Assembly: GCA_013178095.1 (NCBI GenBank)
Contig: JABLXK010000004.1
Location: 186,001-250,000, forward strand
Origin: Anaerolineae bacterium
Lineage (GTDB): Bacteria; Chloroflexota; Anaerolineae; Anaerolineales; Anaerolineaceae
DNA: 64,000 nt
Direction: 5' to 3'
The notes below the pieces were generated by a model that did not search any database, was not told the origin of the DNA, and saw only the letters and a list, made by a program, of their open reading frames with translations. Made by a program: the position numbers and the translations under genes. Shown piece by piece: positions 8,435 through 16,184 of the stretch (positions are counted from its first letter, which is position 1; each line of letters begins with the position of its first letter).

Positions 8435-9169
8435 TTATGGAACGCCAATCGTTCTTAATACATGGAAGCGGAAGTAGCCCGGCAGGAAATACGACAGCGA
8501 GTGGTCCACCGCCGCGCCGTCTTTGGCGTACAGGTCCGCTTCAAACATCAACAACACGTCTCCGCGCTGGATCTCCAGCGCGCGCGCCACGTGCGAAGGC
8601 GCCGAGACCGCATTGATCTCGGAATAGGAACGGTCCAACGCGGGGTTGCCGCGCCGGATCAACATATCCAGAACGGAGCCGGTGAAGCCCTGTTCCAGGT
8701 CTTTGGTCGAGAGCACGTCACGCGGCAGGATGTCCTGCAGGAAGGCGATCGAACGCCCTTCCGCGTGCATCACGCGGCTGATGCTCACCAGCATGCTGCC
8801 CTTGCGCACTTTAAAGGTCTTGGCCAGGGCCTCGTCCGCCGGGATGCTCTCGATCTTGTGCTCGCCCATCGTAATCATCAGGTTCAACCGCGCCGCGATG
8901 GTCTCCAGCGATTCGAGCACTTCGATGCCCGTGTCGAACACGCCGCGCTTGCCGACCACGAAGGTGCCCGCGCCCTGCCGCCGGATGAGTAGCCCCTGCG
9001 CTTCGAACGAGCGCATGGCCTCGCGCAGCGTCGAGCGCGAAACACCCATCTGCGCCGCCAGGTCCGGCTCGGTCGGCAGCTTGGCGCCTGCTTCGGCCGA
9101 TGCGATCAGCTCGCCCAGTTCGCGCTGCAAGCGTTGATACGGACTCTCTTTGGTTTCGTTTTCTGCCAT
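8435..9169 (-). CDS. GntR-family transcriptional regulator with UTRA domain
   Basis: This 244-residue protein has an N-terminal GntR winged helix ([31 protein letters not shown], about residues 28-60, split here only for description) and a C-terminal UTRA effector domain (about residues 85-240) with the usual final FHVLR-type strand. UTRA regulators of the HutC group repress catabolic operons until a pathway metabolite binds. Its ATG directly follows the TAG stop of the deaminase gene, so the two are co-translated, and it is likely autoregulated through the palindrome at 10596-10606. Targets probably also include the importer genes (sites at 5086-5120). The effector may be a purine derivative, which is inference. 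Confidence 0.88.
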   Translation of the reverse strand: MAENETKESPYQRLQRELGELIASAEAGAKLPTEPDLAAQMGVSRSTLREAMRSFEAQGLLIRRQGAGTFVVGKRGVFDTGIEVLESLETIAARLNLMITMGEHKIESIPADEALAKTFKVRKGSMLVSISRVMHAEGRSIAFLQDILPRDVLSTKDLEQGFTGSVLDMLIRRGNPALDRSYSEINAVSAPSHVARALEIQRGDVLLMFEADLYAKDGAAVDHSLSYFLPGYFRFHVLRTIGVP

Positions 9170-10558
9170 CTATTTTTCCCCTTTCAACAGCCTCTCGGCT
9201 GCCTGGTTATGTTTGCGGATGTGAGTATCTAAATCGAGGGTCTGCAATTGTCCTTCCTTGACGATGAATTTTCCACCAACCACGTTATAGTCCACCCCAA
9301 CCGGGTTGCAGAACAGCAGCGCCGCCAGCGGATCGTGCAGCGCGCCGGCGTAATCCAGCCGGTTGAGATTGATGGCAATAAAATCGGCGCATTTTCCAAC
9401 TTCCAGCGAGCCGATGTCGCTGCGCCCCAGCACAGCCGCCCCGCCCAGCGTGGCCAGTTCCAATGCCTGGCGCGCGGTCAAAATGGGGGCTTCCGAACCG
9501 GAAAGCGAGGCGCCTTCGATGCCGGCGCGCACCCGCGCCAGCAGCATGGCCAGCCGCGCTTCCGCCAGCAGGTGCGAGGAATCGCTAGATGCCGAGCCGT
9601 CCACGCCCAGCCCTACCTTCACGCCCGCCGCCATGTATTCCCACAGCGGCGCGATGCCGGATGCCAGGCGCATGTTGGAACCCGGGCAGTGCGCCACGCC
9701 GCAGCCGGTGCGCTGGAACACGTCCACTTCTTCTTTATTGATGTGCACCGAGTGCGCGAACCATACGTCTTCCCCCACCCAGTCCAGCGACTGCATGTAA
9801 GCCAGCGGGCGGTAGCCGAAGAGCTGTTCGCAGAAAGCCTGCTCGTCCTGCGTCTCCGCCAAATGGGTATGCAGGTGCACCCCGTATTGGCGCGCCAGGA
9901 CGGCCGATTGTTTCATCAATTCCCCGGTCACCGAGAAAGGCGAACAGGGCGCCAGCACGATTTGCACGCGAGCGCCGGGTTTGGCGTCGTGGTAGCGTTC
10001 GATCAAACGCTGGGAGTCTTTGAGAATGTTTTCTTCCGTGTCCACCACCGAATCCGGCGGCAGGCCGCCCTTGGATTCGCCCAGCGACATGGAGCCGCGC
10101 GAGGCCTGGATGCGCACGCCCATCTCCAGCGCTGCGGCGATCTCGTCGTCCAGGCGCGAACCGTTGGGGAACAGGTACAGGTGGTCCGAGGCGGTGGTGC
10201 AGCCCGAAAGCGCCAGCTCAGCCAGCGCGGTCTTGGTGGAGATGAAAATATCGTCGGGGGTCATGCGCGCCCAGATCGGGTAAAGCGTCTTGAGCCAGTT
10301 GAACAGGTTGGCGTTCTGCGCGGCCGGCACGGCTCGCGTGAGGGTTTGGTAGAAATGATGGTGGGTGTTGATCAGGCCCGGCAGCAGCGCGTGGCCGCTC
10401 AGGTCCAGCACCTCGTCCGCCGTGGATGGCAGTTCGGTTGTAGGCCCGGCCTGGCGGATGAAACCGTCCTCGATGAAAAGTCCTCCTCCCGCGATCTCGC
10501 GGCGTCCGGCGTCCATGGTCGCCATCACGCGGGCGTTCTTGACCAGCAGAGTTGTCAT
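9170..10558 (-). CDS. 8-oxoguanine deaminase-like amidohydrolase
   Basis: This 462-residue cytoplasmic metal-dependent deaminase is in the cytosine-deaminase/AtzB branch of the amidohydrolases. It has the metal motif INTHHHFYQ near residue 65, LHTHLAE near residue 228, FAHSVH near 265 and the Asp of GLGVDGSASSD near 314. The stretch RAVPAAQNANLFNWLKTLY and the block GCTTASDHLYLFPNGSRLDD follow the pattern I know from Pseudomonas 8-oxoguanine deaminase (EC 3.5.4.32), which makes urate and ammonia. Hydroxyatrazine-type or guanine deaminase activity is the main alternative. AAGGAG precedes the ATG. It heads a leftward operon with the GntR gene and the transcarbamylase, with a palindromic operator between its predicted -35 and -10. 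Confidence 0.85.
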   Translation of the reverse strand: MTTLLVKNARVMATMDAGRREIAGGGLFIEDGFIRQAGPTTELPSTADEVLDLSGHALLPGLINTHHHFYQTLTRAVPAAQNANLFNWLKTLYPIWARMTPDDIFISTKTALAELALSGCTTASDHLYLFPNGSRLDDEIAAALEMGVRIQASRGSMSLGESKGGLPPDSVVDTEENILKDSQRLIERYHDAKPGARVQIVLAPCSPFSVTGELMKQSAVLARQYGVHLHTHLAETQDEQAFCEQLFGYRPLAYMQSLDWVGEDVWFAHSVHINKEEVDVFQRTGCGVAHCPGSNMRLASGIAPLWEYMAAGVKVGLGVDGSASSDSSHLLAEARLAMLLARVRAGIEGASLSGSEAPILTARQALELATLGGAAVLGRSDIGSLEVGKCADFIAINLNRLDYAGALHDPLAALLFCNPVGVDYNVVGGKFIVKEGQLQTLDLDTHIRKHNQAAERLLKGEK

Positions 10559-10583
10559 AGCTCGCTCCTTGTCATCATATCGT

Positions 10584-10606
10584 ATTATAACTTAATTGTC
10601 CGACAA
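10584..10606 (-). promoter_or_regulatory. Deaminase promoter with TTGTCCGACAA operator
   Basis: On the minus strand a TATAAT (10584-10589) lies 25 bases before the ATG. The perfect-arm palindrome TTGTCCGACAA (plus strand 10596-10606) falls in the spacer between this -10 and the weak -35 region, a classic repressor position. The same palindrome with one base changed is at 5110-5120 in front of the importer. Confidence 0.6.
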
Positions 10607-10696
10607 AGTGTATTTAATTGTGTAGATGAGTGATGAATGTACATTTCTTGAATGACATTTTTAATCCCCCGTCTGTTCTACCATTGTCTTCGCGAA

Positions 10697-11213
10697 CCCC
10701 GCTCCCTGAGATAGGTCGAAGGGGCGGGGCGTGGTGAACCCTTCTTTATGTCATCCTGAGCCCGGAGGGCGAAGGATCTCGGCCGGCAGTGCGAGTTTAG
10801 TAGGGCGGGATTCCAATCCCGCCGCTTTTTCATATCGATGTGGCGCGTATACCCGATACTACCGGGCACAGGTAGAAACGCGCTCTACTTGCCTTGATCC
10901 GTGGCGGGATTCATAACCCGCCGCTTTCTAATTTGTCATTACGAGACCCGGCCGATCCCTGAGCTAGTCGATCGCGTAGCATCCCTTTAGGGAAGGGTCG
11001 GCCGCAGCAAACACTTTCTTTATGTCATCTTGAGCCCTGAGGGCGAAGGATCTCGGCCTGCTGGCCGAGATGCTTCACTTCGTTCCGCATGACACTGCTA
11101 TGGTGCGGCGCGTATACCCGATACTACCGGGCACAGGTGGAAACGCGCCCTACTTGCTTTGATTCGTAGGGCGGGATTCCACCTGTACTCAGTTTTTTAT
11201 GAGTATTCCCGCC
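10697..11213. repeat. Intergenic repeat cluster (several palindromic families)
   Basis: The 630-bp gap 10559-11188 has no gene. It holds CCCCGCTCCCT...AGGGGCGGGG (10697-10729), a GTCATCCTGAGCCC...GGGCGAAGGAT hairpin (about 10749-10780) and a longer relative spanning 11023-11094 with TGTCAT/ATGACA ends, GTAG plus GGCGGGATT/AATCCCGCC (10800-10823), two 47-bp nested hairpins in minus orientation (10842-10888 and 11107-11153), GGCGGG/CCCGCC (10903-10922), CGGCCGA...TCGGCCG (about 10949-11003) and one 48-bp nested hairpin in plus orientation (11166-11213) that runs into the 3' end of the next gene. The CCTGAGC...CGAAGGA types resemble hairpins widely scattered in many bacterial genomes; the GTAG nested type I do not recognise from a named family. 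Confidence 0.85.
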
Positions 11214-12103
11214 ACTTTTTTACTTGCTCCGCGCGGCGCGCTGCTTAACAGTACCCCCGCAATCGCCAGCGCCCCGCCCAAAATCTGCACCAGCGGCGGC
11301 CGTTCCCCGTAAAAAATACCGGTCGCCACCGCGATGATCGGCACCAGGTTGATATACGCCGAAGCCTCGCTGGCCGAAAAATAATGCAGCGTGTAATTCC
11401 ACAGAAACGAGGTCAACCCCGAAGCCGCCACACTCAGGTACAGCACCCCCAGCCAGGTCATCCAGCCCACGTCCAGCGTCAGCCCGCGCGCGGCAATCTC
11501 CCACCCCATGAACGGGATCAGCAGCAGCGCCCCCGCCCCCATGCCGGCCGCCGTGGCCACCAGCGCCGGCACGTCGTTCATCCTGCGCCCCTGGATGGTG
11601 TAAACCGCCCAGGCCAGCGCGCTGCACAGGATCAGCAAATTGCCCAGCCGCGGGTTGCTCCCGCTCGCGCTGCCCGGCCGCAGAAAATCGTTCAGGCTGA
11701 TCAGCGCCACGCCGATCGTCACCAGCGCGATGCCCAGCACCTGCCTGCGCTCCAGGCGTTCCTTCAGGAAGATCACCGCCAGCAGCGTGGTCAGCGCCGG
11801 CACGCTCGCCAGGATCAGCGAGGTGCTGCTCACCGAGGTGAAGGTCATGCCCACGTTCTGCAGCGCGTAATACAGCGTTGTGCCTGTCAGGCCGAACAGC
11901 AGGTACTTCCATTCGAACACCTGCCTCAGGCGGAAGCCCTGCCTGGCCGCGAAGGGCGCCAGCAACAGGAAGCCGATCAGGAAGCGGATGAAGGTGAGCT
12001 GCAAGGGGGCCATGTTCTGCAGCACCATCTTCGAGGTCACGAAGGTGGTGCCCCAGATGAACAGGGTCACGTACATGGCGAGTTTTCCACTGGAGTTGCG
12101 CAT
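11189..12103 (-). CDS. EamA-family (DMT superfamily) transporter
   Basis: This 304-residue inner-membrane protein has two EamA repeats of five helices each (about residues 7-135 and 155-285), including the family-typical FIWGTTFVTSK start and the SLILASVPALTTLLAVIFLKERL block at the end of helix 4, shown here in pieces. EamA proteins export or exchange small metabolites and the substrate cannot be read from sequence. No clear ribosome site precedes the ATG. The odd feature is the 3' end: the last eight residues and the TGA stop are encoded by the left part of the nested palindromic repeat at 11166-11213, so the repeat has replaced or captured the natural C-terminus. Confidence 0.85.
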   Translation of the reverse strand: MRNSSGKLAMYVTLFIWGTTFVTSKMVLQNMAPLQLTFIRFLIGFLLLAPFAARQGFRLRQVFEWKYLLFGLTGTTLYYALQNVGMTFTSVSSTSLILASVPALTTLLAVIFLKERLERRQVLGIALVTIGVALISLNDFLRPGSASGSNPRLGNLLILCSALAWAVYTIQGRRMNDVPALVATAAGMGAGALLLIPFMGWEIAARGLTLDVGWMTWLGVLYLSVAASGLTSFLWNYTLHYFSASEASAYINLVPIIAVATGIFYGERPPLVQILGGALAIAGVLLSSAPRGASKKVAGILIKN

Positions 12104-12268
12104 ACGAGGGGAGATTGTATCACGCGCGTGGAGTTTGGGAATTCGATTTTCGGGTGGGTATATATTTCAAATTAGCCATATTTTAACGAGGAGCATATCA
12201 TCGAATTATGCAAGACCTTCTTTTATTCTATAAAAACATAATAGAAAAAAATATTTTTAACTAACAAT

Positions 12269-12670
12269 TTAATTGTCGAAGATTCCGAGTGATTTTGCTA
12301 GATCATTGAAAATGAGATCTGCTCCCCAAGCCTGAGCTGCTGTAAAAGCTATCTTTCTTTCTTGTTCATCATCCAATTTCTTCTGTGGTTTGTAGGCTAA
12401 ATCATGGTCAGCTTCAGCCCAGGCGTGTTGAAAAAGAGTCTTTATCTGTAATTCAAAAAAGACAGGTGGAAAATTAGACTCAATTTCAGGAGTAATAATG
12501 TCTTTTGGAATCAAAAAAATTAGATGTATACCTTCATATCCGAATTTACTAACCGAATCAGGAATCCATAATTTTCGCTCAATTACTGCAAGATATTTCC
12601 TAATAAATAACTCAATAGGATTAGTGTCACTTTTGTAAAAAGTAGTTAGTGTTTCAAATTTTCTGTAAAT
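12269..12670 (-). pseudogene. 3' fragment of a split RelA/SpoT-type nucleotide synthetase gene
   Basis: Reading from 12670 gives about 133 codons starting IYRKFETLTTFYKS, continuing with FGYEGIHLIF and ELQIKTLFQHAWAEADHDL, and ending in a normal stop. These match the second half of the RelA/SpoT synthetase domain: the Tyr of GYxxxH that stacks on the substrate base, the catalytic Glu of E-x-QI-x-T, and the HxWAExxHDL helix. The first half is at 13955-14212 on the other side of the IS256-type transposase gene. Joined, the protein would be about 220 residues, the size of a small alarmone synthetase or a toxSAS toxin. The piece is AT-rich like the rest of the island. Confidence 0.85.
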
Positions 12671-12677
12671 TCAAAAA

Positions 12678-13954
12678 AGAGTAGATCACAGTATCCTTTC
12701 AGAAGTCGATCAAACCAAAGAAAGGATGAGAACCATGATCTACAAGAGTGATTGTACATTAACAAAAGAATACCTGGAACAATTGGCAGAGCAAGGATTA
12801 GAGGGATTGCCAGACCTGGTGAGAGTGCTGATAAATCAGGCCATGCAAATAGAACGCGAGAATTATCTACACGCCAAACCCTACGAGCGCAGTGAAGACA
12901 GGCAGGGCCATGCCAACGGCTACAAACCCAAAACAGTCAAGACCAGAGTGGGCGAAGTGACCTTCAACATCCCGCAGGTGCGCGAAGGTGGTTTCTACCC
13001 TAACTCTTTGGAGAAAGGCATTCGCAGTGAACGGGCCCTGCTGCTGACGCTGGCGGAAATGTATGTGCAAGGTGTGTCCACCCGCAAGGTAGCAGCCATC
13101 ACAGAGAGGCTATGCGGAACGCAGATCAGCGCCAGCCAGGTCAGCCGGGCAGCTCAAACGTTGGACGAAGAACTGGAAAGTTGGCGCAACAGACCTTTGG
13201 GAGAAATAGTCTATCTGTATCTGGATGCGCGTTATGAGAAAGTCAGACAGGCTGGGAGTGTGAGAGATGCGGCCATTTTGATGGCCAGCGGGGTGAAAAG
13301 GGACGGGAAAAGGGCTATTTTGGGTATTTCCGTGTCCCTGAGCGAGGCAGAAGCACACTGGCGGGCATTTCTGGAAGATTTGGTCAAACGCGGATTGCAT
13401 GGTGTGCAATTGATTGTTAGTGATGATCACACCGGGATGGAAGCTGCAAGAAAAGCAGTATTTACAGGCATACCCTGGCAAAGGTGCCAGTTTCATCTGC
13501 AGCAAAATGCACAAGTGTATGTCCCCAAAGTCGGCATGCGCAGGGAGGTAGCAGAGGATATCCGCACAATCTTCAACGCCCCGGATCGGGAAACTGCGGA
13601 AGTCTACCTCAAGAAAGCTGTGGAGAAATATGCAATTCTGGCGCCCAAACTGGCTGACTGGATGGAGGTCAACATACCGGAAGGCTTCACAATATTTACT
13701 TTCCCGAGAGTATATCAACGTCGCTTGAGAACATCCAACTACATGGAGCGGCTCAGCCAGGAAGTCAAACGCAGAACTCGAATTGTGCGTGTGTTCCCTA
13801 ATGAGGATTCATGCCTGCGACTTGTTTCAGTATTTTGATGGAATTCAATGAAGAATGGGAGTATGGCAGGATTTATTTGAGAATGGAGACCAGTTAGAGT
13901 ATTATCAAATTCTGAAAGGTTCTTGATCACTTTTACAGAAAAGATTATACACAA
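12678..13954 (+). mobile_element. IS256-family insertion sequence (approximate ends)
   Basis: The element interrupts a RelA/SpoT-type gene. Inverted core blocks CCTTTCAGAA (12695-12704) and TTCTGAAAGG (13910-13919), together with GATCA blocks outside them (12684-12688 and 13924-13929), mark imperfect terminal inverted repeats. TCAAAAA occurs as a direct repeat at 12671-12677 and 13955-13961 exactly where the synthetase reading frame stops on each side, and may be the target duplication. A further outward pair TTTTCTGTAAA/TTTACAGAAAA (12659-12669, 13932-13942) blurs the exact ends. The length of about 1.3 kb fits IS256 members. Confidence 0.75.
12726..13838 (+). CDS. IS256-family transposase, truncated at the C-terminus by a frameshift
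   Basis: This 370-residue DDE transposase (Transposase_mut) has the expected acidic triad: Asp167 in YLDARY, Asp233 in VSDDHTG and Glu341 in NYMERLSQEVKRR, the same numbering as reported for IS256 itself. The zinc-like CQFHLQQN segment is also present. Family members continue after CLRLVS with a short tail; here the frame ends at VSVF-stop, but one base away the sequence reads MEFNEEWEYGRIYLRMETS and stops at 13895-13897, so a 1-bp deletion near 13830 has cut about 20 residues. The catalytic core is intact, so activity is uncertain. AAAGGATGAG precedes the start; an ATG three codons later is an alternative. Confidence 0.9.
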   Translation: MRTMIYKSDCTLTKEYLEQLAEQGLEGLPDLVRVLINQAMQIERENYLHAKPYERSEDRQGHANGYKPKTVKTRVGEVTFNIPQVREGGFYPNSLEKGIRSERALLLTLAEMYVQGVSTRKVAAITERLCGTQISASQVSRAAQTLDEELESWRNRPLGEIVYLYLDARYEKVRQAGSVRDAAILMASGVKRDGKRAILGISVSLSEAEAHWRAFLEDLVKRGLHGVQLIVSDDHTGMEAARKAVFTGIPWQRCQFHLQQNAQVYVPKVGMRREVAEDIRTIFNAPDRETAEVYLKKAVEKYAILAPKLADWMEVNIPEGFTIFTFPRVYQRRLRTSNYMERLSQEVKRRTRIVRVFPNEDSCLRLVSVF

Positions 13955-14212
13955 TCAAAAAGTAACAATTCTCGCCCCAATTTGATCTTGAATCTGATTC
14001 AGAGGATCAGAATATTTATTTCCTCCGTTTTCTTGTTTTTTTGATTTATTAATAAAACTATCAACGCTTTTTGCTCTAACAAGAATTTGATCGATTCTTG
14101 GATAATTATCAAATAAATTATTGAGGTATTTCCTTAATTCATGTTCTATTGGTAAAAGGGCTTTTTCAAATCGTTCTCCATATTGTTTACGTAATTCTTT
14201 TTCCCCTATCAT
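13955..14212 (-). pseudogene. 5' fragment of a split RelA/SpoT-type nucleotide synthetase gene
   Basis: These 85 codons form the start of a RelA/SpoT synthetase-type protein: a helical N-terminus, then PRIDQILVRAKSVDSFINK with the Arg-x-Lys nucleotide-binding pair, and DPLNQIQDQIGARIV with the metal-binding Asp of D-x-IG-x-R. The frame hits a stop at 13955-13957 where the insertion sequence begins. The remaining half is at 12269-12670. The ATG at 14212 shares a base with the TAA stop of the upstream 338-codon gene (TAATG), so the pair was translationally coupled, as in toxin-antitoxin or effector modules. Toxic alarmone synthetase is a possibility; a housekeeping small synthetase would not normally be coupled to this partner. 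Confidence 0.85.
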
Positions 14213-15228
14213 TATCTACCTCTAATCATTTCGTTCACAATTCGTCCTTCTGTACTAAAACGATACAATGCATCATCAGATGATATTGTTTCTCTGGGAA
14301 AACAATCATTAAATCGATCAGAAGGAGCCATCATTATTCCTCCATTATCCAATTCGATTCGTGTTAACGGTGCATGCTTTAAAAATTCCAAATAATCAAA
14401 ATCAAATGAATCATTGAATAATTGAGGATTTTTTAAATGTTTGATTAATTCATCCTTGGTGTTTTCTGAAAAATGCATATCCTCGGCTACACTTTGAAGA
14501 GAGATCATTTGACCAGAATAGCCCTTTAATAGAACAGCAGCGCTAATTAGCTCTTGTTTTATTTGAAAATCCTTTGTATTTTTTGAAACTTCTCTTAAAG
14601 CTATCCCAATCCGCATACTCCCAGCACTTGAAGTTGTCTCAAAATCAGAAAGGAGGAAATCTTTAATCCAATATAGTGCTACATCATTTATCCTATTTTT
14701 CAATTGTTTATCTACAATATTTCCCTTCCAGAAATCAGCGTCAAAAGACCTGCCTATATATAAAGCTGCTTTATATGACTTAAGATTTTTCATAAAAATT
14801 TTTTCAATGTATTGAACCGATAATCCTCCATTTGATGTTTCTGCAAGAATTCCTTGGTCTGCAGGAAATCTTGAGATTACAAATTTTTGATAATTATTCT
14901 CATTCCCATAAATTAGAAAAAGTAAAGCTAATCCAGGTATTTGATTTGTAAAATCAGATAAACGGGAGGCGATTTTTTCACCATTTGTAGAATCCCTGTT
15001 TTTCAAAAAATTTATAATTAATAACCTCATTTCATTGAACTGGTTTTTTTCATCTTGCGAAAGGAATCTAATAGGAATATTGCATTCTGAATCCGATTTC
15101 TCATATACTTCATTTAAAAGATTGAATAAACTCCCGTTCAATTCAATCTCAACCCCCATTGGGGGATTAACTTTTTTTACATTCTTTCCTGGATAAACCA
15201 AGAAACTAATGACTTTCTCGATAGCCAT
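14212..15228 (-). CDS. Uncharacterised 338-residue protein coupled to the RelA/SpoT-type gene
   Basis: I do not recognise a firm family. The protein is soluble, without signal or membrane segments, and mixed alpha/beta. The middle part (about residues 100-130) reads LALLFLIYGNENN...FVISRFPADQG, which faintly recalls nucleoid-associated NdpA-like proteins, and a later part contains SFDADFWKGNIVDKQLKNR and a conserved-looking LYWIKDFLLSDFETTSSAG. GGGAGG lies 6 bases before the ATG. Its stop overlaps the start of the synthetase gene (TAATG). Base composition is much more AT-rich than the flanking genes, which suggests recent transfer. As first gene of a coupled pair it might be an antitoxin, sensor or regulator of the synthetase; this is inference. 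Confidence 0.65.
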   Translation of the reverse strand: MAIEKVISFLVYPGKNVKKVNPPMGVEIELNGSLFNLLNEVYEKSDSECNIPIRFLSQDEKNQFNEMRLLIINFLKNRDSTNGEKIASRLSDFTNQIPGLALLFLIYGNENNYQKFVISRFPADQGILAETSNGGLSVQYIEKIFMKNLKSYKAALYIGRSFDADFWKGNIVDKQLKNRINDVALYWIKDFLLSDFETTSSAGSMRIGIALREVSKNTKDFQIKQELISAAVLLKGYSGQMISLQSVAEDMHFSENTKDELIKHLKNPQLFNDSFDFDYLEFLKHAPLTRIELDNGGIMMAPSDRFNDCFPRETISSDDALYRFSTEGRIVNEMIRGR

Positions 15229-15262
15229 TTTTTCCTCCCATTTTTTTTATTTGATTTTTTTT

Positions 15263-16018
15263 TTATTTCTCTCCCCTTACCGACACCATCACCACCGTCA
15301 GCACCAGCACCAGCACCGTCAGCGCCAGCTCCATCAGCAGCACGCTGATCACACCCCCCGCCAGCAGGTAGCTCAAAAAGCCCGCCAGCGCGTGCAGCCC
15401 GGCCGCCGCCGTGAAGTACTGCCAGCACTTGCCTTTGGCCATGCCCCAGCCCGCCAATGCGCTCAAGCCCGCGTGCAGCCCGATCATCGCCAGCCGCTCC
15501 CAAAAGGTGATCAGCGCGCTCATGTACTCGGTCGGGAACACGTCCCAGTTCCAGCCCGTGGCGAACAGCAAATTGTGCACCCACTGCGCCTCCAGCAGCC
15601 CGAAGCCGACGCCCGCCGCCGCCCCCAGCAGCAGCCCCATGCGCGGCTCCAGTGCCTTGCCTGAACGCTTCCAGATGAGCCAAACCGGCAGCAGCTTGGC
15701 GCTCTCTTGGATGGCTCCCCCCGCGATCACCAGCAGCAGCCCGCCCAGCAGCAGCCTGCCTGTCTGCCCGTCTTTGATATATTGTTCAACGCTGAACAGG
15801 CCGTTCAGCGGCCCCAGGATGAACGCCGTCGCCAGCATGCCCGTCAGCGCCCCGCCCGCCAGCGCCAGCCAGGCGGCCGGCTTGCGGAACAGCGGCGGCC
15901 GGTAAAGCAGCAGCCACAAGACCGCGAACGCCAGCGCGATGCCGATCCCGTACAGGGATGGATAGCGGAAATATGCCAGCAAATATTGGATTGACTGCGC
16001 GAACACGCTTCCCTCCAT
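15263..16018 (-). CDS. PrsW/YhfC-like polytopic membrane protein (putative intramembrane protease)
   Basis: This 251-residue protein has about seven or eight hydrophobic segments and no soluble domain. The pattern of conserved polar residues inside helices resembles the PrsW/YhfC glutamic-type protease families: QESAKLLPVW where the family has E-E-x-x-K, GVGFGLLEAQW with a second Glu, then HAGLSALAGWG and LHALAGFLS with two His. The first Glu of the E-E-x-x-K motif is Gln here, so catalysis may be lost or altered. It is GC-rich and ends 34 bp before the AT-rich island begins. No strong ribosome site is seen; AAGGA lies rather far upstream. The assignment rests on the motif layout only. Confidence 0.55.
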   Translation of the reverse strand: MEGSVFAQSIQYLLAYFRYPSLYGIGIALAFAVLWLLLYRPPLFRKPAAWLALAGGALTGMLATAFILGPLNGLFSVEQYIKDGQTGRLLLGGLLLVIAGGAIQESAKLLPVWLIWKRSGKALEPRMGLLLGAAAGVGFGLLEAQWVHNLLFATGWNWDVFPTEYMSALITFWERLAMIGLHAGLSALAGWGMAKGKCWQYFTAAAGLHALAGFLSYLLAGGVISVLLMELALTVLVLVLTVVMVSVRGEK

Positions 16019-16184
16019 ACCGCAGTGGTGATGTTTCCTTATTATTGTATAGCAAATCGTTCGGGAGGCAAGACGTTTATTTTTTCACCACAGATGAACA
16101 CGGATGAACTACCCGCTATACACGGATGGATTAAAAATAATATCTGTGTTCATCGGAATTAAATATCTGCGTTCATCTGTAGTT

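Noticed and set aside
5825-10633. Long rightward frames (for example 411 and 461 codons) opposite ygeW and the deaminase gene
   Set aside because: They are antisense shadows in GC-rich genes; the leftward frames have clear family motifs and ribosome sites.
10559-11188. Small frames of 61-63 codons in the repeat gap
   Set aside because: They consist of repeat sequence, change frame between copies and have no ribosome site.
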